Assembly (NCBI GenBank): GCA_934481355.1
Contig: CAKSPH010000020.1
Coordinates: 1-43,458, forward strand
Length of the DNA stretch: 43,458 nucleotides
Source of the DNA: an uncultured Oscillospiraceae bacterium
GTDB lineage: Bacteria; Bacillota; Clostridia; Oscillospirales; Ruminococcaceae
Direction: 5' to 3'
The notes beneath the pieces were generated by a model. It was not told where the DNA came from and did no database searches. It was given only the letters and a program-made list of their open reading frames with translations. A program made the position numbers and the translations under genes. Positions 7,468 through 14,757 of the stretch are shown here, in pieces. Numbering within the stretch: position 1 is the first letter of the stretch; every line of letters starts with the position of its first letter.

Positions 7468-7573
7468 AGGTTTGTACATCGGGAGGATGCTGCTTCCCCG
7501 CAGAATGTCTCCCCGAGTGGCTTTACGCCAAGCAAACACAGACAAACGTCTGACAACAGGAGGAAATTTAATC

Positions 7574-8305
7574 ATGAAAATCAGAAACATCGTTTCCGCA
7601 GCAGCAGCCTGCGCAGTTGCAGCAGCTGCACTCGTAATGCCCACCTCTGCTGAGGAGAGCTACGTTGCAGGTCTTACATGGCAGTCTTCCAGCTATATGT
7701 TCCGTAACACCATAGCTCAGTCCTCTCTCCTTTACTGGGACAACGATCTCGGCGAAGCTGCTGAGCTCGAGGGCGCTTCCTTCACCGACGCACAGATCAC
7801 CGGCGACGGCGAGTACACCGTTACACTCGACGGCGTTAAGGACGGCGGCTGGAATATGCTGAAGCTCGAGTCCAACATCGACCTCGACACAACACCCGTT
7901 CAGTTCGAGATCACCTCTGTTGAGCTCAACGGCGCAGCTGTTGACTTCGACAAGAGCGTTGCAGTTATGAGCGAAGACGCAGCTACCGCAAGCGATGACT
8001 ACTCCGACTGGGAATTCAGCATCAAGAACACCGCCAGAATCCAGCTCATCAACGTATATGACAACATTGCAGCTATCCCGAATGATTCCTATGAGTCCAT
8101 CAAGGTTACATTCACTGTAACAGGTCTTGGCGGCGGCGACGCAGCTGATGACTCCGCAGCAGCTACCGCAGACGCTGAGGCTCCCGCAACAACCACCGAC
8201 AACGGCAAGGGCTCTCCTGACACCGGCGTTGAGGGTATCGCAGCAGTTGCCGGTCTGGCTCTGATCGCTGGCGGCGCAGTTGTAGTTTCCAGAAAGAGAA
8301 AGTAA
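7574..8305 (+). CDS. Secreted protein with C-terminal membrane/wall anchor, unknown function
   Basis: 243 residues from an ATG with an AGGAGG site 8 bases upstream. The N-terminus MKIRNIVSAAAACAVAAAALVMPTSAEE is a clear signal peptide (cleavage near AEE). The mature part is acidic, with beta-rich stretches around ITSVELNGAAVDF and VTFTVTGLGG. An Ala/Thr/Asp-rich linker (about 200-217) leads to SPDTG, a hydrophobic helix and a terminal RKRK. That tail has the layout of a sortase signal with a non-LPXTG motif. Codon choice is strongly biased (GCA, GAG, GTT), as in a highly expressed gene. A strong promoter and terminator flank it, so it is a single-gene unit. Confidence 0.8.
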   Translation: MKIRNIVSAAAACAVAAAALVMPTSAEESYVAGLTWQSSSYMFRNTIAQSSLLYWDNDLGEAAELEGASFTDAQITGDGEYTVTLDGVKDGGWNMLKLESNIDLDTTPVQFEITSVELNGAAVDFDKSVAVMSEDAATASDDYSDWEFSIKNTARIQLINVYDNIAAIPNDSYESIKVTFTVTGLGGGDAADDSAAATADAEAPATTTDNGKGSPDTGVEGIAAVAGLALIAGGAVVVSRKRK

Positions 8306-8435
8306 TTTCTGCTTACTGGTCAGAATTATCCCCCTCCTGAATACGCGTGGGACATCAAGGGGATATAGTCGCAAACCCGCATTACACAAGAAATTGTAAT
8401 GCCTCACAACCAGTACAGACCATACCCTGACCAAT

Positions 8436-8470
8436 AAAAGGACGCTTTTCACTGAAAGGCGTCCTTTTTC
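8436..8470 (+). terminator. Terminator of the surface protein gene
   Basis: Arms AAAAGGACGC (8436-8445) and GCGTCCTTTTT (8459-8469) enclose a loop that can itself pair (CTTTTCACTGAAAAG-like), ending in a T-run. Confidence 0.85.
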
Positions 8471-8486
8471 TATAAATTATGTATAT

Positions 8487-8630
8487 GGTCACCTCTAAAA
8501 ACCTCATGTGAGCGAAAATGTGCAGTGCGCGCCATCTTCGTCGTCAAACCTCCTAGTAAGGCATACAGCCTTACGAGGAGGCTTTCCTAGAATCTGGCAC
8601 ACCCTGCCCATTTTTGCTTTCGCGCACAAT
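8487..8630 (-). repeat. Decayed, truncated copy of the GGTCACCTCTAAAAACC repeat family
   Basis: It begins with an intact terminal repeat GGTCACCTCTAAAAACC (8487-8503). Compared with the reverse complement of the 159-bp copies it keeps GTGAGcGAAAATGTG, the TCAAACCTCCT block and the AAGGCATACAGCCTTAC core (about 8556-8575). It then diverges, and the second terminal repeat is missing after about 8630. The right boundary is approximate. Orientation is opposite to the copies at 28097, 31298 and 39456. Confidence 0.7.
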
Positions 8631-8679
8631 CTGCTTGCCACCTGATTTCCAGATGTTTCTGTATGTAAATCACTTAATG

Positions 8680-8720
8680 TCACGTCCACATTTGTTTAAA
8701 AAGCGGACGTGATTTATTTT
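8680..8720 (+). terminator. Rightward hairpin with T-rich tail
   Basis: Arms TCACGTCC (8680-8687) and GGACGTGA (8705-8712), then TTTATTTT. The region 8306-8818 otherwise holds no gene, only the upstream terminator, the decayed repeat and this hairpin, which faces the 3' end of cobM. Confidence 0.5.
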
Positions 8721-8818
8721 GTCCGGCCGGATAATCGGCAAGGCAGGTTATTCTGCACAAATTACCCTTTCGTACCAGACTTCGCTGTTATTCAGGATCA
8801 TCTCCGGAAAAAGCCCCC

Positions 8819-9577
8819 TCAGTTATCCCTTGCCGCGCGGAATTCCGTGGAGAATCCGCTGTCGTACAGCTTTGAAAGCTCATAGTCGCTGCCGAGGAAA
8901 TCACCAATGGTTATCAGGGCTGTCTTGCGTATGCCATTTTCCTCTGCGGTCTGCGCAAGATTTCCGACCGTACAGCGGCAGACCCTCTCGTCCTGCCAGC
9001 TCGCCTTGTACACTATCGCCGCCGGAGTTTCAGCGGAATACCCGCCTTTTATCAGCCTTCCGGAAAGTTCCTCAAGCATACCCGTGCTCAGGAATACCAC
9101 CATCGTGGAGCCGTGCGCCGCTAGGGATTCTATACTCTCCCGCTCCGGCACCGGAGTCCTCCCCGCCATGCGCGTGATAATAACCGTCTGGCTGACAGAG
9201 GGCAGCGTGTATTCCGCCCGGAGAGCCGCGGCGGCTCCGCAGAAGCTGCTGACCCCCGGACAAACGGCGTATCCTATCCCCAGCGCGTCAAGCCTGTCCA
9301 TCTGCTCGCGTATCGCGCCGTACAGGCACGGATCCCCGGTGTGGAGCCTTACGGAACGCTTCCCTGCGGATTCCGCCGAAGATATAGCAGATATCACCTC
9401 GTCCAGCGTCATCAGCGCGCTGTTGTAGATCTCACAGCCCGGCTTCGCGTATTCCAGCAGCTCCGGATTTACCAGCGAGCCTGCATAAATTATCACGTCC
9501 GCCTGCTGGATAAGCTTCATTCCCCGCAGCGTTATAAGGTCCTTTGCGCCGCAGCCGGCTCCTACGAAATCAACCAT
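8819..9577 (-). CDS. cobM: (Cobalt-)precorrin-4 C11-methyltransferase
   Basis: About 252 residues from the ATG at 9577, preceded by GGAGGAG. SAM-dependent tetrapyrrole methylase of corrin-ring synthesis (CobM/CbiF). Motifs: VDFVGAGCGAKDLITLRG at the start, ADVIIYAGSLVNPELL, SVRLHTGDPCLYGA (SAM-binding GDP), PGVSSFCGAAA, and IVYKASWQDE near the C-terminus. The longer frame (MLKRRPPRG) is inside cbiD. It overlaps the end of cbiD by 8 bases; both are controlled by the minus-strand cobalamin riboswitch. Other corrin-ring genes are not in the window. Confidence 0.93.
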   Translation of the reverse strand: MVDFVGAGCGAKDLITLRGMKLIQQADVIIYAGSLVNPELLEYAKPGCEIYNSALMTLDEVISAISSAESAGKRSVRLHTGDPCLYGAIREQMDRLDALGIGYAVCPGVSSFCGAAAALRAEYTLPSVSQTVIITRMAGRTPVPERESIESLAAHGSTMVVFLSTGMLEELSGRLIKGGYSAETPAAIVYKASWQDERVCRCTVGNLAQTAEENGIRKTALITIGDFLGSDYELSKLYDSGFSTEFRAARDN

Positions 9578-10706
9578 TGTACTCCTCCGAAATCTTTTCC
9601 ATAAGCCCCGCGGCGGACGGCGTTTCAGCAAGTATCCCGAACTTGTCCGAGAACATCACCGCGCCAGTCGGAACAGCGCTTTTAACCTTTGCCGACAGGT
9701 AATATTCCGCGCGTTTTCCGAGTATCTCCATCGCCTTTTCGCATACGCCGGAATCCATCAGCAAAGATATCGCGGCGTCCGCTGTTACGCATTCCGTTAT
9801 TTTTACAAGCGTATCCGGATCCGCTCCCGCCAGAAGTCCGCAGGTGACCAGCATTTCCATTCTGCCGTCAGCCTGTGCGGAGTGCGTGTTCATTATTCCG
9901 GCTCCAAGCTTCACCATCTTGCCGATGTGCCCGATGATAAGAACGCGTTCAAAGCCGTATTCCAGAGCCGCGTCTAAAGCTTCACCGATGAAATTGCTGC
10001 AGGTTACGCAGCGGTCGAGCGCAAACGGCATATTCCGCTGAATAAAGCTCTGGCTGTAATTTCCGAGGGTGAGCAGCAGGCTGCGGCAGCCCTCCTCGCG
10101 GCGCATACGCTCTTCCAGACGGATAGTATCAACCAGTGCGGAATTGCTCATCGGCTCGACTATTCCGGTGGTGCCGATTATGGAGATGCCGCCCTCTATT
10201 CCCATTCGCGGGTTGTATGTCTTTGAGGCCAGCTCCGCACCATTCGGCACGGAGATAACAATGCGGAATCCGCCCCGGTAGTCGTAATGCTCGGCAATTT
10301 CCGACACCGCCGACGATATCATTTTACGCGGCACGGAGTTTATCGCAGCATTCCCCGGGGGCTGGTCCAGACCGGGCTTTGTGACCTTTCCGATCCCCTC
10401 GCCGCCGTCTATCGTGATTCCCCCGCCGGAAAGCGTAACGCGTGCGCAGACCTCTATTCCGTTGGTTATGTCCGGGTCGTCGCCGCTGTCCTTTTTAACG
10501 GAGCACAGCGCGCTGTTTCCGGAGAGCTCGCAGCGCTCCACCGGGATTTCAAGCGCGATCCCCTTTGGCGTGAGGAGCTCCACGCGATTCGCAGGAATCC
10601 CCGACAGCAAAGCCGCTGCCGCCGCCTTTGCAGCGGCTGCCGCGCAGCTCCCGGTGGTGAATCCGCAGCGGAGTTTTTCACCCGCTCTGTATACAAATCT
10701 GTCCAC
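9570..10706 (-). CDS. cbiD: Cobalt-precorrin-5B C1-methyltransferase
   Basis: 378 residues from a GTG start at 10706 (reads MDRFVYRAGEKL) with a GGAGG site. CbiD methylates C1 in the oxygen-independent cobalamin pathway. Motifs: LRCGFTTGSCAAAAAKAA at the N-terminus, KDSGDDPDITNG, GGEGIGKVTKPGL, a GIEGGISIIGTTGIVEPMS stretch, and LIIGHIGKMVKLGAGIMNTHS. Presence of CbiD rather than CobF marks the anaerobic route. First gene after the minus-strand riboswitch. Confidence 0.95.
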   Translation of the reverse strand: MDRFVYRAGEKLRCGFTTGSCAAAAAKAAAAALLSGIPANRVELLTPKGIALEIPVERCELSGNSALCSVKKDSGDDPDITNGIEVCARVTLSGGGITIDGGEGIGKVTKPGLDQPPGNAAINSVPRKMISSAVSEIAEHYDYRGGFRIVISVPNGAELASKTYNPRMGIEGGISIIGTTGIVEPMSNSALVDTIRLEERMRREEGCRSLLLTLGNYSQSFIQRNMPFALDRCVTCSNFIGEALDAALEYGFERVLIIGHIGKMVKLGAGIMNTHSAQADGRMEMLVTCGLLAGADPDTLVKITECVTADAAISLLMDSGVCEKAMEILGKRAEYYLSAKVKSAVPTGAVMFSDKFGILAETPSAAGLMEKISEEYNG

Positions 10707-10820
10707 AAAACCTCCAGAAAAAAACGTATGCCGGAGCACACGGAAAACTCCACGGCAAAAAAGCCGGACTTATGTCTGACTTATTTTGCGCGCCACCGCC
10801 GCTCGCTGAGTTACGCGGGA

Positions 10821-10848
10821 CATGAAAAGCCGGCAGGTATTCCGGCTA
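10821..10848 (-). terminator. Terminator after the minus-strand cobalamin aptamer
   Basis: Minus-strand arms AGCCGG / CCGGCT (10842-10847 and 10828-10833), then TTTT. It lies about 15 bases after the B12-box-like segment, the expected place for an expression platform of a terminating riboswitch. The stem is short (6 bp). Confidence 0.5.
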
Positions 10849-10859
10849 GGAATTAAGCG

Positions 10860-10988
10860 CTTTGTCCCCGGTTTCCCGGTGGCTGCGCCCTGCATGGAGA
10901 AAAAAGCTGTTCCTTACGGCAGCGTGACTGCACAGGTCTTGCGCCTGTTTCCCTATTATCTCCCCCTTCCGGGGAGAGCCGACAGTCC
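10860..10988 (-). promoter_or_regulatory. Cobalamin riboswitch upstream of cbiD-cobM
   Basis: Read on the minus strand, 10912-10953 gives GGGAAACAGGCGCAAGACC, then TGTGCAGTCACGCTGCCGTAA, which follows the cobalamin aptamer core (GGGAA, GCAA in the paired arm, then the GCAGTC-C-GC stretch). AGCCACCGGGAAACCGGGG at 10866-10884 takes the place of the B12 box, though it deviates from the usual AGTCAGGAGACCTGCC form. Cobalamin binding should lower cbiD-cobM expression. Less canonical than the plus-strand copy; a covariance search would settle it. Confidence 0.75.
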
Positions 10989-11000
10989 CGTCTGCATTTT

Positions 11001-11029
11001 ATTTTACTCCATAATCGGCGTAAATTCAA
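11001..11029 (-). promoter_or_regulatory. Promoter of the minus-strand cobalamin operon
   Basis: On the minus strand: TTGAAT (11024-11029), a 17-base spacer, and TAAAAT (11001-11006). Transcription would start just before the aptamer. Confidence 0.6.
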
Positions 11030-11171
11030 GCTGTTTTGCCTATAAAAATAGTCTATATTCAGAGATAATTTTTGGTTATATCCTCCAATCAGACTGGGTG
11101 ATATCATCACCAAAGCCGGGATTTTTTGCAGCGAATTATTTGTGCAAAGATACAAAAATCCGACAAAGGTA

Positions 11172-11199
11172 TTGCAATTAAATGATTTCGTGGTATAAT
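11172..11199 (+). promoter_or_regulatory. Promoter of the plus-strand cobalamin operon
   Basis: TTGCAA (11172-11177), a 16-base spacer, and TATAAT (11194-11199), upstream of the plus-strand cobalamin riboswitch. Confidence 0.7.
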
Positions 11200-11275
11200 T
11201 CACTTTGGCAGAATGTATATACAGCCTCCGCGCCATTCCGGATAAATGCGCGGTATCAAAATCAAATAAGTAAGG

Positions 11276-11470
11276 CGGTGCCGCAGCATGGAGTCTCTCC
11301 ATGACTGAGGTTAAAAGGGAAGCAGGTGCAAATCCTGCACGATCTCGTCACTGTATCAGGGGAGCAGAAACCACGAAGCGAACGCTTCAGTCACTGGGAA
11401 ACCGGGAAGGCGGTACTCTGCGATGAGCCTCAAGCCAGGAAACCTGCCGTCTGAATGTACAGGGATAAAA
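11276..11470 (+). promoter_or_regulatory. Cobalamin riboswitch upstream of cbiK and the BtuFCD-like importer
   Basis: Canonical elements in order: AAAAGGGAAGCAGGTGCAAA (from 11312) with TCCTGCACG, CGTCACTGTATC, then TCAGTCACTGGGAAACCGGG, GATGAGCC, and the B12 box AAGCCAGGAAACCTGCC (ending near 11451). It controls cbiK, the lipoprotein and the ABC transporter. The terminator at 11537-11566 is the likely expression platform, so cobalamin should cause early termination. Confidence 0.93.
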
Positions 11471-11536
11471 TCCCGGATCACGAGGTATTGGTCGTACGCT
11501 TTTCCGACGCCCTGTTTGCGGCGTCTGGTTTGTCGT

Positions 11537-11566
11537 GCCCTTTTCCTTTGGAAGAGGGCTTTTTTA
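11537..11566 (+). terminator. Riboswitch-controlled terminator before cbiK
   Basis: GCCCTTTTCC-TTT-GGAAGAGGGC, then TTTTTT (11537-11565). Upstream lies GACGCC/GGCGTC (about 11508-11527), a possible competing hairpin. Confidence 0.85.
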
Positions 11567-11610
11567 ATGCACCCATTCCGCGTGTTCCAGAAAGAAAGGA
11601 ACACAACATC

Positions 11611-12681
11611 ATGAAAAGATCAAAGCTCATTCTTGCGGCAGTCCTTGCTGCCGCCACCGCGCTTACCGGCTGTTCTTCAAGCGGAACTTCCTCTGCTGAC
11701 AGCACATCCTCTGAGTCTGTAAATTCCCCCGCAGTTTCCACTGCCGAGAGCGCTGCCGCAGAGGAGGATTCCGATGTTTCCTCCGCGCAGGCAGCTACTG
11801 CTGAATCCGCTGCGACCGCTGAGGCTGACGACGAGAACTACAACACCGGCGACGCGTCACTCGACAACCCCAGGAATCAGGACGGCATCGGCGAAAACGA
11901 GCTGCTGGTGCTCAGCTTCGGAACCAGCTTCAACGACAGCCGCCGCCTTACTATCGGCGCCATTGAGAACGACCTCGAGGCCGCATTCCCGGAGTATTCC
12001 GTAAGGAGAGGATTCACCGCGAACATCGTTATCGACCATGTCAACAGACGCGACGGCGAGAAGATAGACGACATCGGCGAATCCCTCGACAGAGCCGTTG
12101 CAAACGGAGTAAAGCGCCTTGTAGTACAGCCCACTCACCTGATGAACGGCATTGAATACGACGAGCTCTGCGGGAAGATCGCGGATTATTCCGACGCATT
12201 TGAAAAGGTAGTTATCGGCGACCCGCTGCTCACCACTGACGAGGATTTCCAGACCGTTGCAGACGCTATCGTTGACTGGACAAAGGACTACGACGACGGT
12301 GAGACCGCCATCGTTTTCATGGGTCACGGCACCGAGGCTGAATCCAACGCAGTTTACCAGAAGATGCAGGATCTGCTGACAAGCGGCGGTCACACCAACT
12401 ATTTCGTAGGCACCGTTGAAGCGACTCCCTCCCTTGACGACGTTATCGCGGCTGTAAAGGCAGGAAACTACACCAAGGTCGTTCTGGAGCCGCTGATGGT
12501 TGTTGCCGGAGACCATGCAAACAACGATATGGCAGGCGACGAGGACGACAGCTGGAAGTCTGCCTTCGAGAAGGAAGGCTATGAGGTAACCTGCCTGCTC
12601 CGCGGCCTTGGCGAGAACGAGACCATCAGACAGCTCTATGTTGCACACGCACAGGCTGCTGTAAACGCCATTGCCGAGTAA
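11611..12681 (+). CDS. cbiK: Lipoprotein sirohydrochlorin cobaltochelatase (CbiK family)
   Basis: 356 residues from an ATG with a GAAAGGA site. A lipoprotein signal (MKRSKLILAAVLAAATALTGC, lipobox LTGC) and a long Ser/Ala/Glu linker (about 22-85) precede a CbiK domain: ENELLVLSFGTSFNDSR, RLVVQPTHLMNG, AIVFMGHGTE (metal-binding His) and PLMVVAGDHANNDMAGD (second His). CbiK normally inserts cobalt into sirohydrochlorin in the cytoplasm; here it is predicted outside the membrane, next to a BtuFCD-like importer under a cobalamin riboswitch. It may load or strip metal from scavenged tetrapyrroles. The longer frame from 11455 lies inside the riboswitch and is not used. Confidence 0.93.
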   Translation: MKRSKLILAAVLAAATALTGCSSSGTSSADSTSSESVNSPAVSTAESAAAEEDSDVSSAQAATAESAATAEADDENYNTGDASLDNPRNQDGIGENELLVLSFGTSFNDSRRLTIGAIENDLEAAFPEYSVRRGFTANIVIDHVNRRDGEKIDDIGESLDRAVANGVKRLVVQPTHLMNGIEYDELCGKIADYSDAFEKVVIGDPLLTTDEDFQTVADAIVDWTKDYDDGETAIVFMGHGTEAESNAVYQKMQDLLTSGGHTNYFVGTVEATPSLDDVIAAVKAGNYTKVVLEPLMVVAGDHANNDMAGDEDDSWKSAFEKEGYEVTCLLRGLGENETIRQLYVAHAQAAVNAIAE

Positions 12682-12702
12682 TTTTCCACTGAATACATAT
12701 AG

Positions 12703-12730
12703 GGCGGCGGGTTATTTTCCTGCCGCCTTT
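12703..12730 (+). terminator. Hairpin between cbiK and the next gene (possible partial terminator)
   Basis: GGCGGCGGG and CCTGCCGCC (12703-12711 and 12719-12727) pair around a TTATTTT loop, followed by TTT then C. It might lower expression of the ABC genes relative to cbiK or stabilise the cbiK message. Confidence 0.5.
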
Positions 12731-12744
12731 CGGAGATTTTACAG

Positions 12745-13569
12745 ATGAAAAAATACGTTTCAATTATCGCATTGTCCGCCGTTATCATGCTTTCCGGGTG
12801 CTCCAGGAACAGTGTTTCCCGGACTTCACTGGCGGAAGCCGGCACTGCAGAAGCCGTATCCGCTTCCGGGCTTACTGCAGCAGATATCCTTGACGGAAGC
12901 TACGAAATAACCGTGGATTCCAGCTCGACCATGTTCAATATCACAAAGTGCACGCTCACCGTTTCAGACGGCAAGATGACCGCTGTTATGACAATGCACG
13001 GAAAAGGCTATCTGTACCTCTTCATGGGAAAGGGCGAGGACGCGGACGAAGCCGAGTATATCCCGTTCGCGGAGGACTCCGACGGAGCCCACACTTTCAC
13101 CGTCCCGGTCACGGCGCTGGATACCCCGGTTGACTGCGCGGCATTCAGCAAGAACAAGGAAAAGTGGTACGACCGCACGTTAGTGTTCCGATCCGACCTT
13201 ATCCCGGCGGAAGCCTTCGCCGTGGGAGTGCTGAAAACTCCCGCCTCCATGGGGCTTGCAGACGGAGAGTACGCCGCTGACGCAGCGCTTTCCGGAGGCT
13301 CCGGCAGAGCTTCGGTGAAGTCTCCGGCGAAGCTCACGGTTTCCGGAGGGAAGGCTTCGGCTGAGATAGTGTGGAGCAGCTCTAACTACGATTATATGCG
13401 GATCGGCGGAGAAAAGTTTCTGCCGGTGAATACCGGGGGAAATTCCACATTTATTATCCCGATACCGTATTTTGACCGCGAAATAACGGTCTACGCCGAC
13501 ACCACCGCAATGAGCGAACCTCACGAAATCGAGTATAAGCTGATATTCGATTCTGCTTCGGTGAAGTGA
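12745..13569 (+). CDS. Lipoprotein with two related beta-rich domains, cobalamin/tetrapyrrole locus
   Basis: 274 residues. MKKYVSIIALSAVIMLSGC is a lipoprotein signal. Two domains of the same plan follow, each starting with (L/I)xDGxYE/A (about residues 51 and 174), passing through a K-L/C-TVSDGK-like strand, a YLY or YDYM segment and a FTVPV/FIIPI strand with an acidic turn. The second holds SSNYDYMRIGGEKFLPVN and ADTTAMSEPHEIEYKL. The layout recalls small cell-surface ligand-binding domains, such as heme-binding NEAT-like folds, but I cannot assign a family. It overlaps the binding-protein gene and is cotranscribed with cbiK, so a surface tetrapyrrole- or metal-handling role is plausible. 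Confidence 0.75.
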   Translation: MKKYVSIIALSAVIMLSGCSRNSVSRTSLAEAGTAEAVSASGLTAADILDGSYEITVDSSSTMFNITKCTLTVSDGKMTAVMTMHGKGYLYLFMGKGEDADEAEYIPFAEDSDGAHTFTVPVTALDTPVDCAAFSKNKEKWYDRTLVFRSDLIPAEAFAVGVLKTPASMGLADGEYAADAALSGGSGRASVKSPAKLTVSGGKASAEIVWSSSNYDYMRIGGEKFLPVNTGGNSTFIIPIPYFDREITVYADTTAMSEPHEIEYKLIFDSASVK

Positions 13570-14741
13570 TGATAATAGCTCAGAAATTACCGGGACAGCG
13601 CCGCATAAAGAACATTTATCCGATTTTGTACGGAATTGCCCTGACGCTTCTGGCGTCGGTAACTCTCGCGGGATGCGCCGCCCATGTTCAGAATGACGGC
13701 GGTTCCCTGCCGGAAGTTGTCGGCAGCATGGAGCTTAAATACGCCGATCAGTTTTCGGTGGACTACCTGGAGGACGGCTCCGCGCTTGCCGAGATAGCGG
13801 ACGGACGGCGGTACCTCATCGTACCGGACGGCGCAGAACCCACGGAAAATATCCCGGGCGATATCACAGTATTAAGACAGCCGGAAAATATCTACCTTGC
13901 ATCCTCATCGGCGATGGATCTTTTCGGCTGCATAGGCGGGCTGGATGATATTTTAGCCTGCTCCACCCCGGAAAGCGGCTGGAAACTGCCGGATATAGCG
14001 CAGGCAATGGCAGACGAAGACATACTGTACGCCGGGAAGTATTCCTCGCCGGACATCGAGCTGCTTATGTCCGAGGGCTGCGACGCGGCTATAGAAAACA
14101 CGATGATCTACCACAACCCGAAAATAATAGAGCAGATCGAAAACTGCGGTATCCCCGTGCTGATAGAGCGTTCCAGCTATGAATCACACCCGCTCGGGCG
14201 GCTGGAATGGGTAAGGCTTTACGGGCTTATCCTCGGAAAAACAGACGAAGCCGAGCGGCTTTTCAGCGAGAAATACGCACTGCTGGACGATGTGATCTCT
14301 CAGGAAAGCGCCGGCTGTACGGCGGCGTTTTTCTATATTTCGTCCAACGGATATGCGGTCGTGCGGAAGCCCGGGGACTACATTTCCAAGATGATAGATC
14401 TTGCCGGCGGCAGGTATATTCTGGACGCGGACAGCCTCAAAGTCGATGAAAACGCGCTGTCAACCGCTAATATCCAGTTTGAGGCGTTCTATGCGATGGC
14501 AAAGGACGCGGATTACCTTATTTATAACGGAACGATAGACGGCGGAGTTGAATCCCTGGAACAGCTTTCCGCAAAGAATCCGCTGCTGGCGGATTTCCGG
14601 GCGTTCCGTAACGGAAATGTCTGGTGTACCAACGCTAACGTATTCCAGCAGACCTCCGCCGCCGCAGAAATGACCGAGGAACTCCACCGGATTTTCACCG
14701 GAGGGAGCGGAAACTTTGAATTCTTCCACAAGCTGAGCTGA
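13566..14741 (+). CDS. ABC transporter substrate-binding lipoprotein, cobalamin/iron-siderophore (BtuF-like) type
   Basis: About 390 residues; start at GTG 13566 or ATG 13569, overlapping the previous stop. A lipobox LAGC follows a hydrophobic stretch (about 24-37). The mature protein has the class III binding-protein plan: ENIYLASSSAMDLFGCIGGLDDILAC, then SSPDIELLMSEGCDAAIEN, GIPVLIERSSYESHPLGRLEWVRLYGLILGK, and a C-terminal lobe with GNVWCTNANVFQQ. The ligand could be cobalamin, a precursor, or an iron or heme complex; the cobalamin riboswitch favours a corrinoid. Followed 16 bases later by its permease. Confidence 0.9.
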   Translation: MMIIAQKLPGQRRIKNIYPILYGIALTLLASVTLAGCAAHVQNDGGSLPEVVGSMELKYADQFSVDYLEDGSALAEIADGRRYLIVPDGAEPTENIPGDITVLRQPENIYLASSSAMDLFGCIGGLDDILACSTPESGWKLPDIAQAMADEDILYAGKYSSPDIELLMSEGCDAAIENTMIYHNPKIIEQIENCGIPVLIERSSYESHPLGRLEWVRLYGLILGKTDEAERLFSEKYALLDDVISQESAGCTAAFFYISSNGYAVVRKPGDYISKMIDLAGGRYILDADSLKVDENALSTANIQFEAFYAMAKDADYLIYNGTIDGGVESLEQLSAKNPLLADFRAFRNGNVWCTNANVFQQTSAAAEMTEELHRIFTGGSGNFEFFHKLS

Positions 14742-14757
14742 CAGAAAGGAGCGCCGC

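Larger units (their letters stand above)
7025..7573. other. AT-rich intergenic region with divergent promoters
   Basis: No coding sequence is credible here. It holds the murA promoter on the left, the promoter and ~100-nt leader of the surface protein on the right, and about 250 bases of AT-rich sequence between them with a short direct repeat (GAAAATTT at about 7193 and 7208). The leader has a small hairpin CAGAC-AAAC-GTCTG (7539-7552) just before the ribosome site. Confidence 0.6.

Noticed and set aside
8487..8720. CRISPR array or riboswitch in the 8306-8818 gap
   Set aside because: There is no regularly spaced direct repeat; the paired segments are explained by a decayed repeat copy and two terminators.
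10822..11302. ORFs of 119 and 149 codons over the cobalamin leaders
   Set aside because: They run through two riboswitches and two promoters on opposite strands; no protein-like features.
11455..11610. N-terminal extension of CbiK
   Set aside because: It reads through the riboswitch end and terminator; a proper lipoprotein signal starts at 11611.
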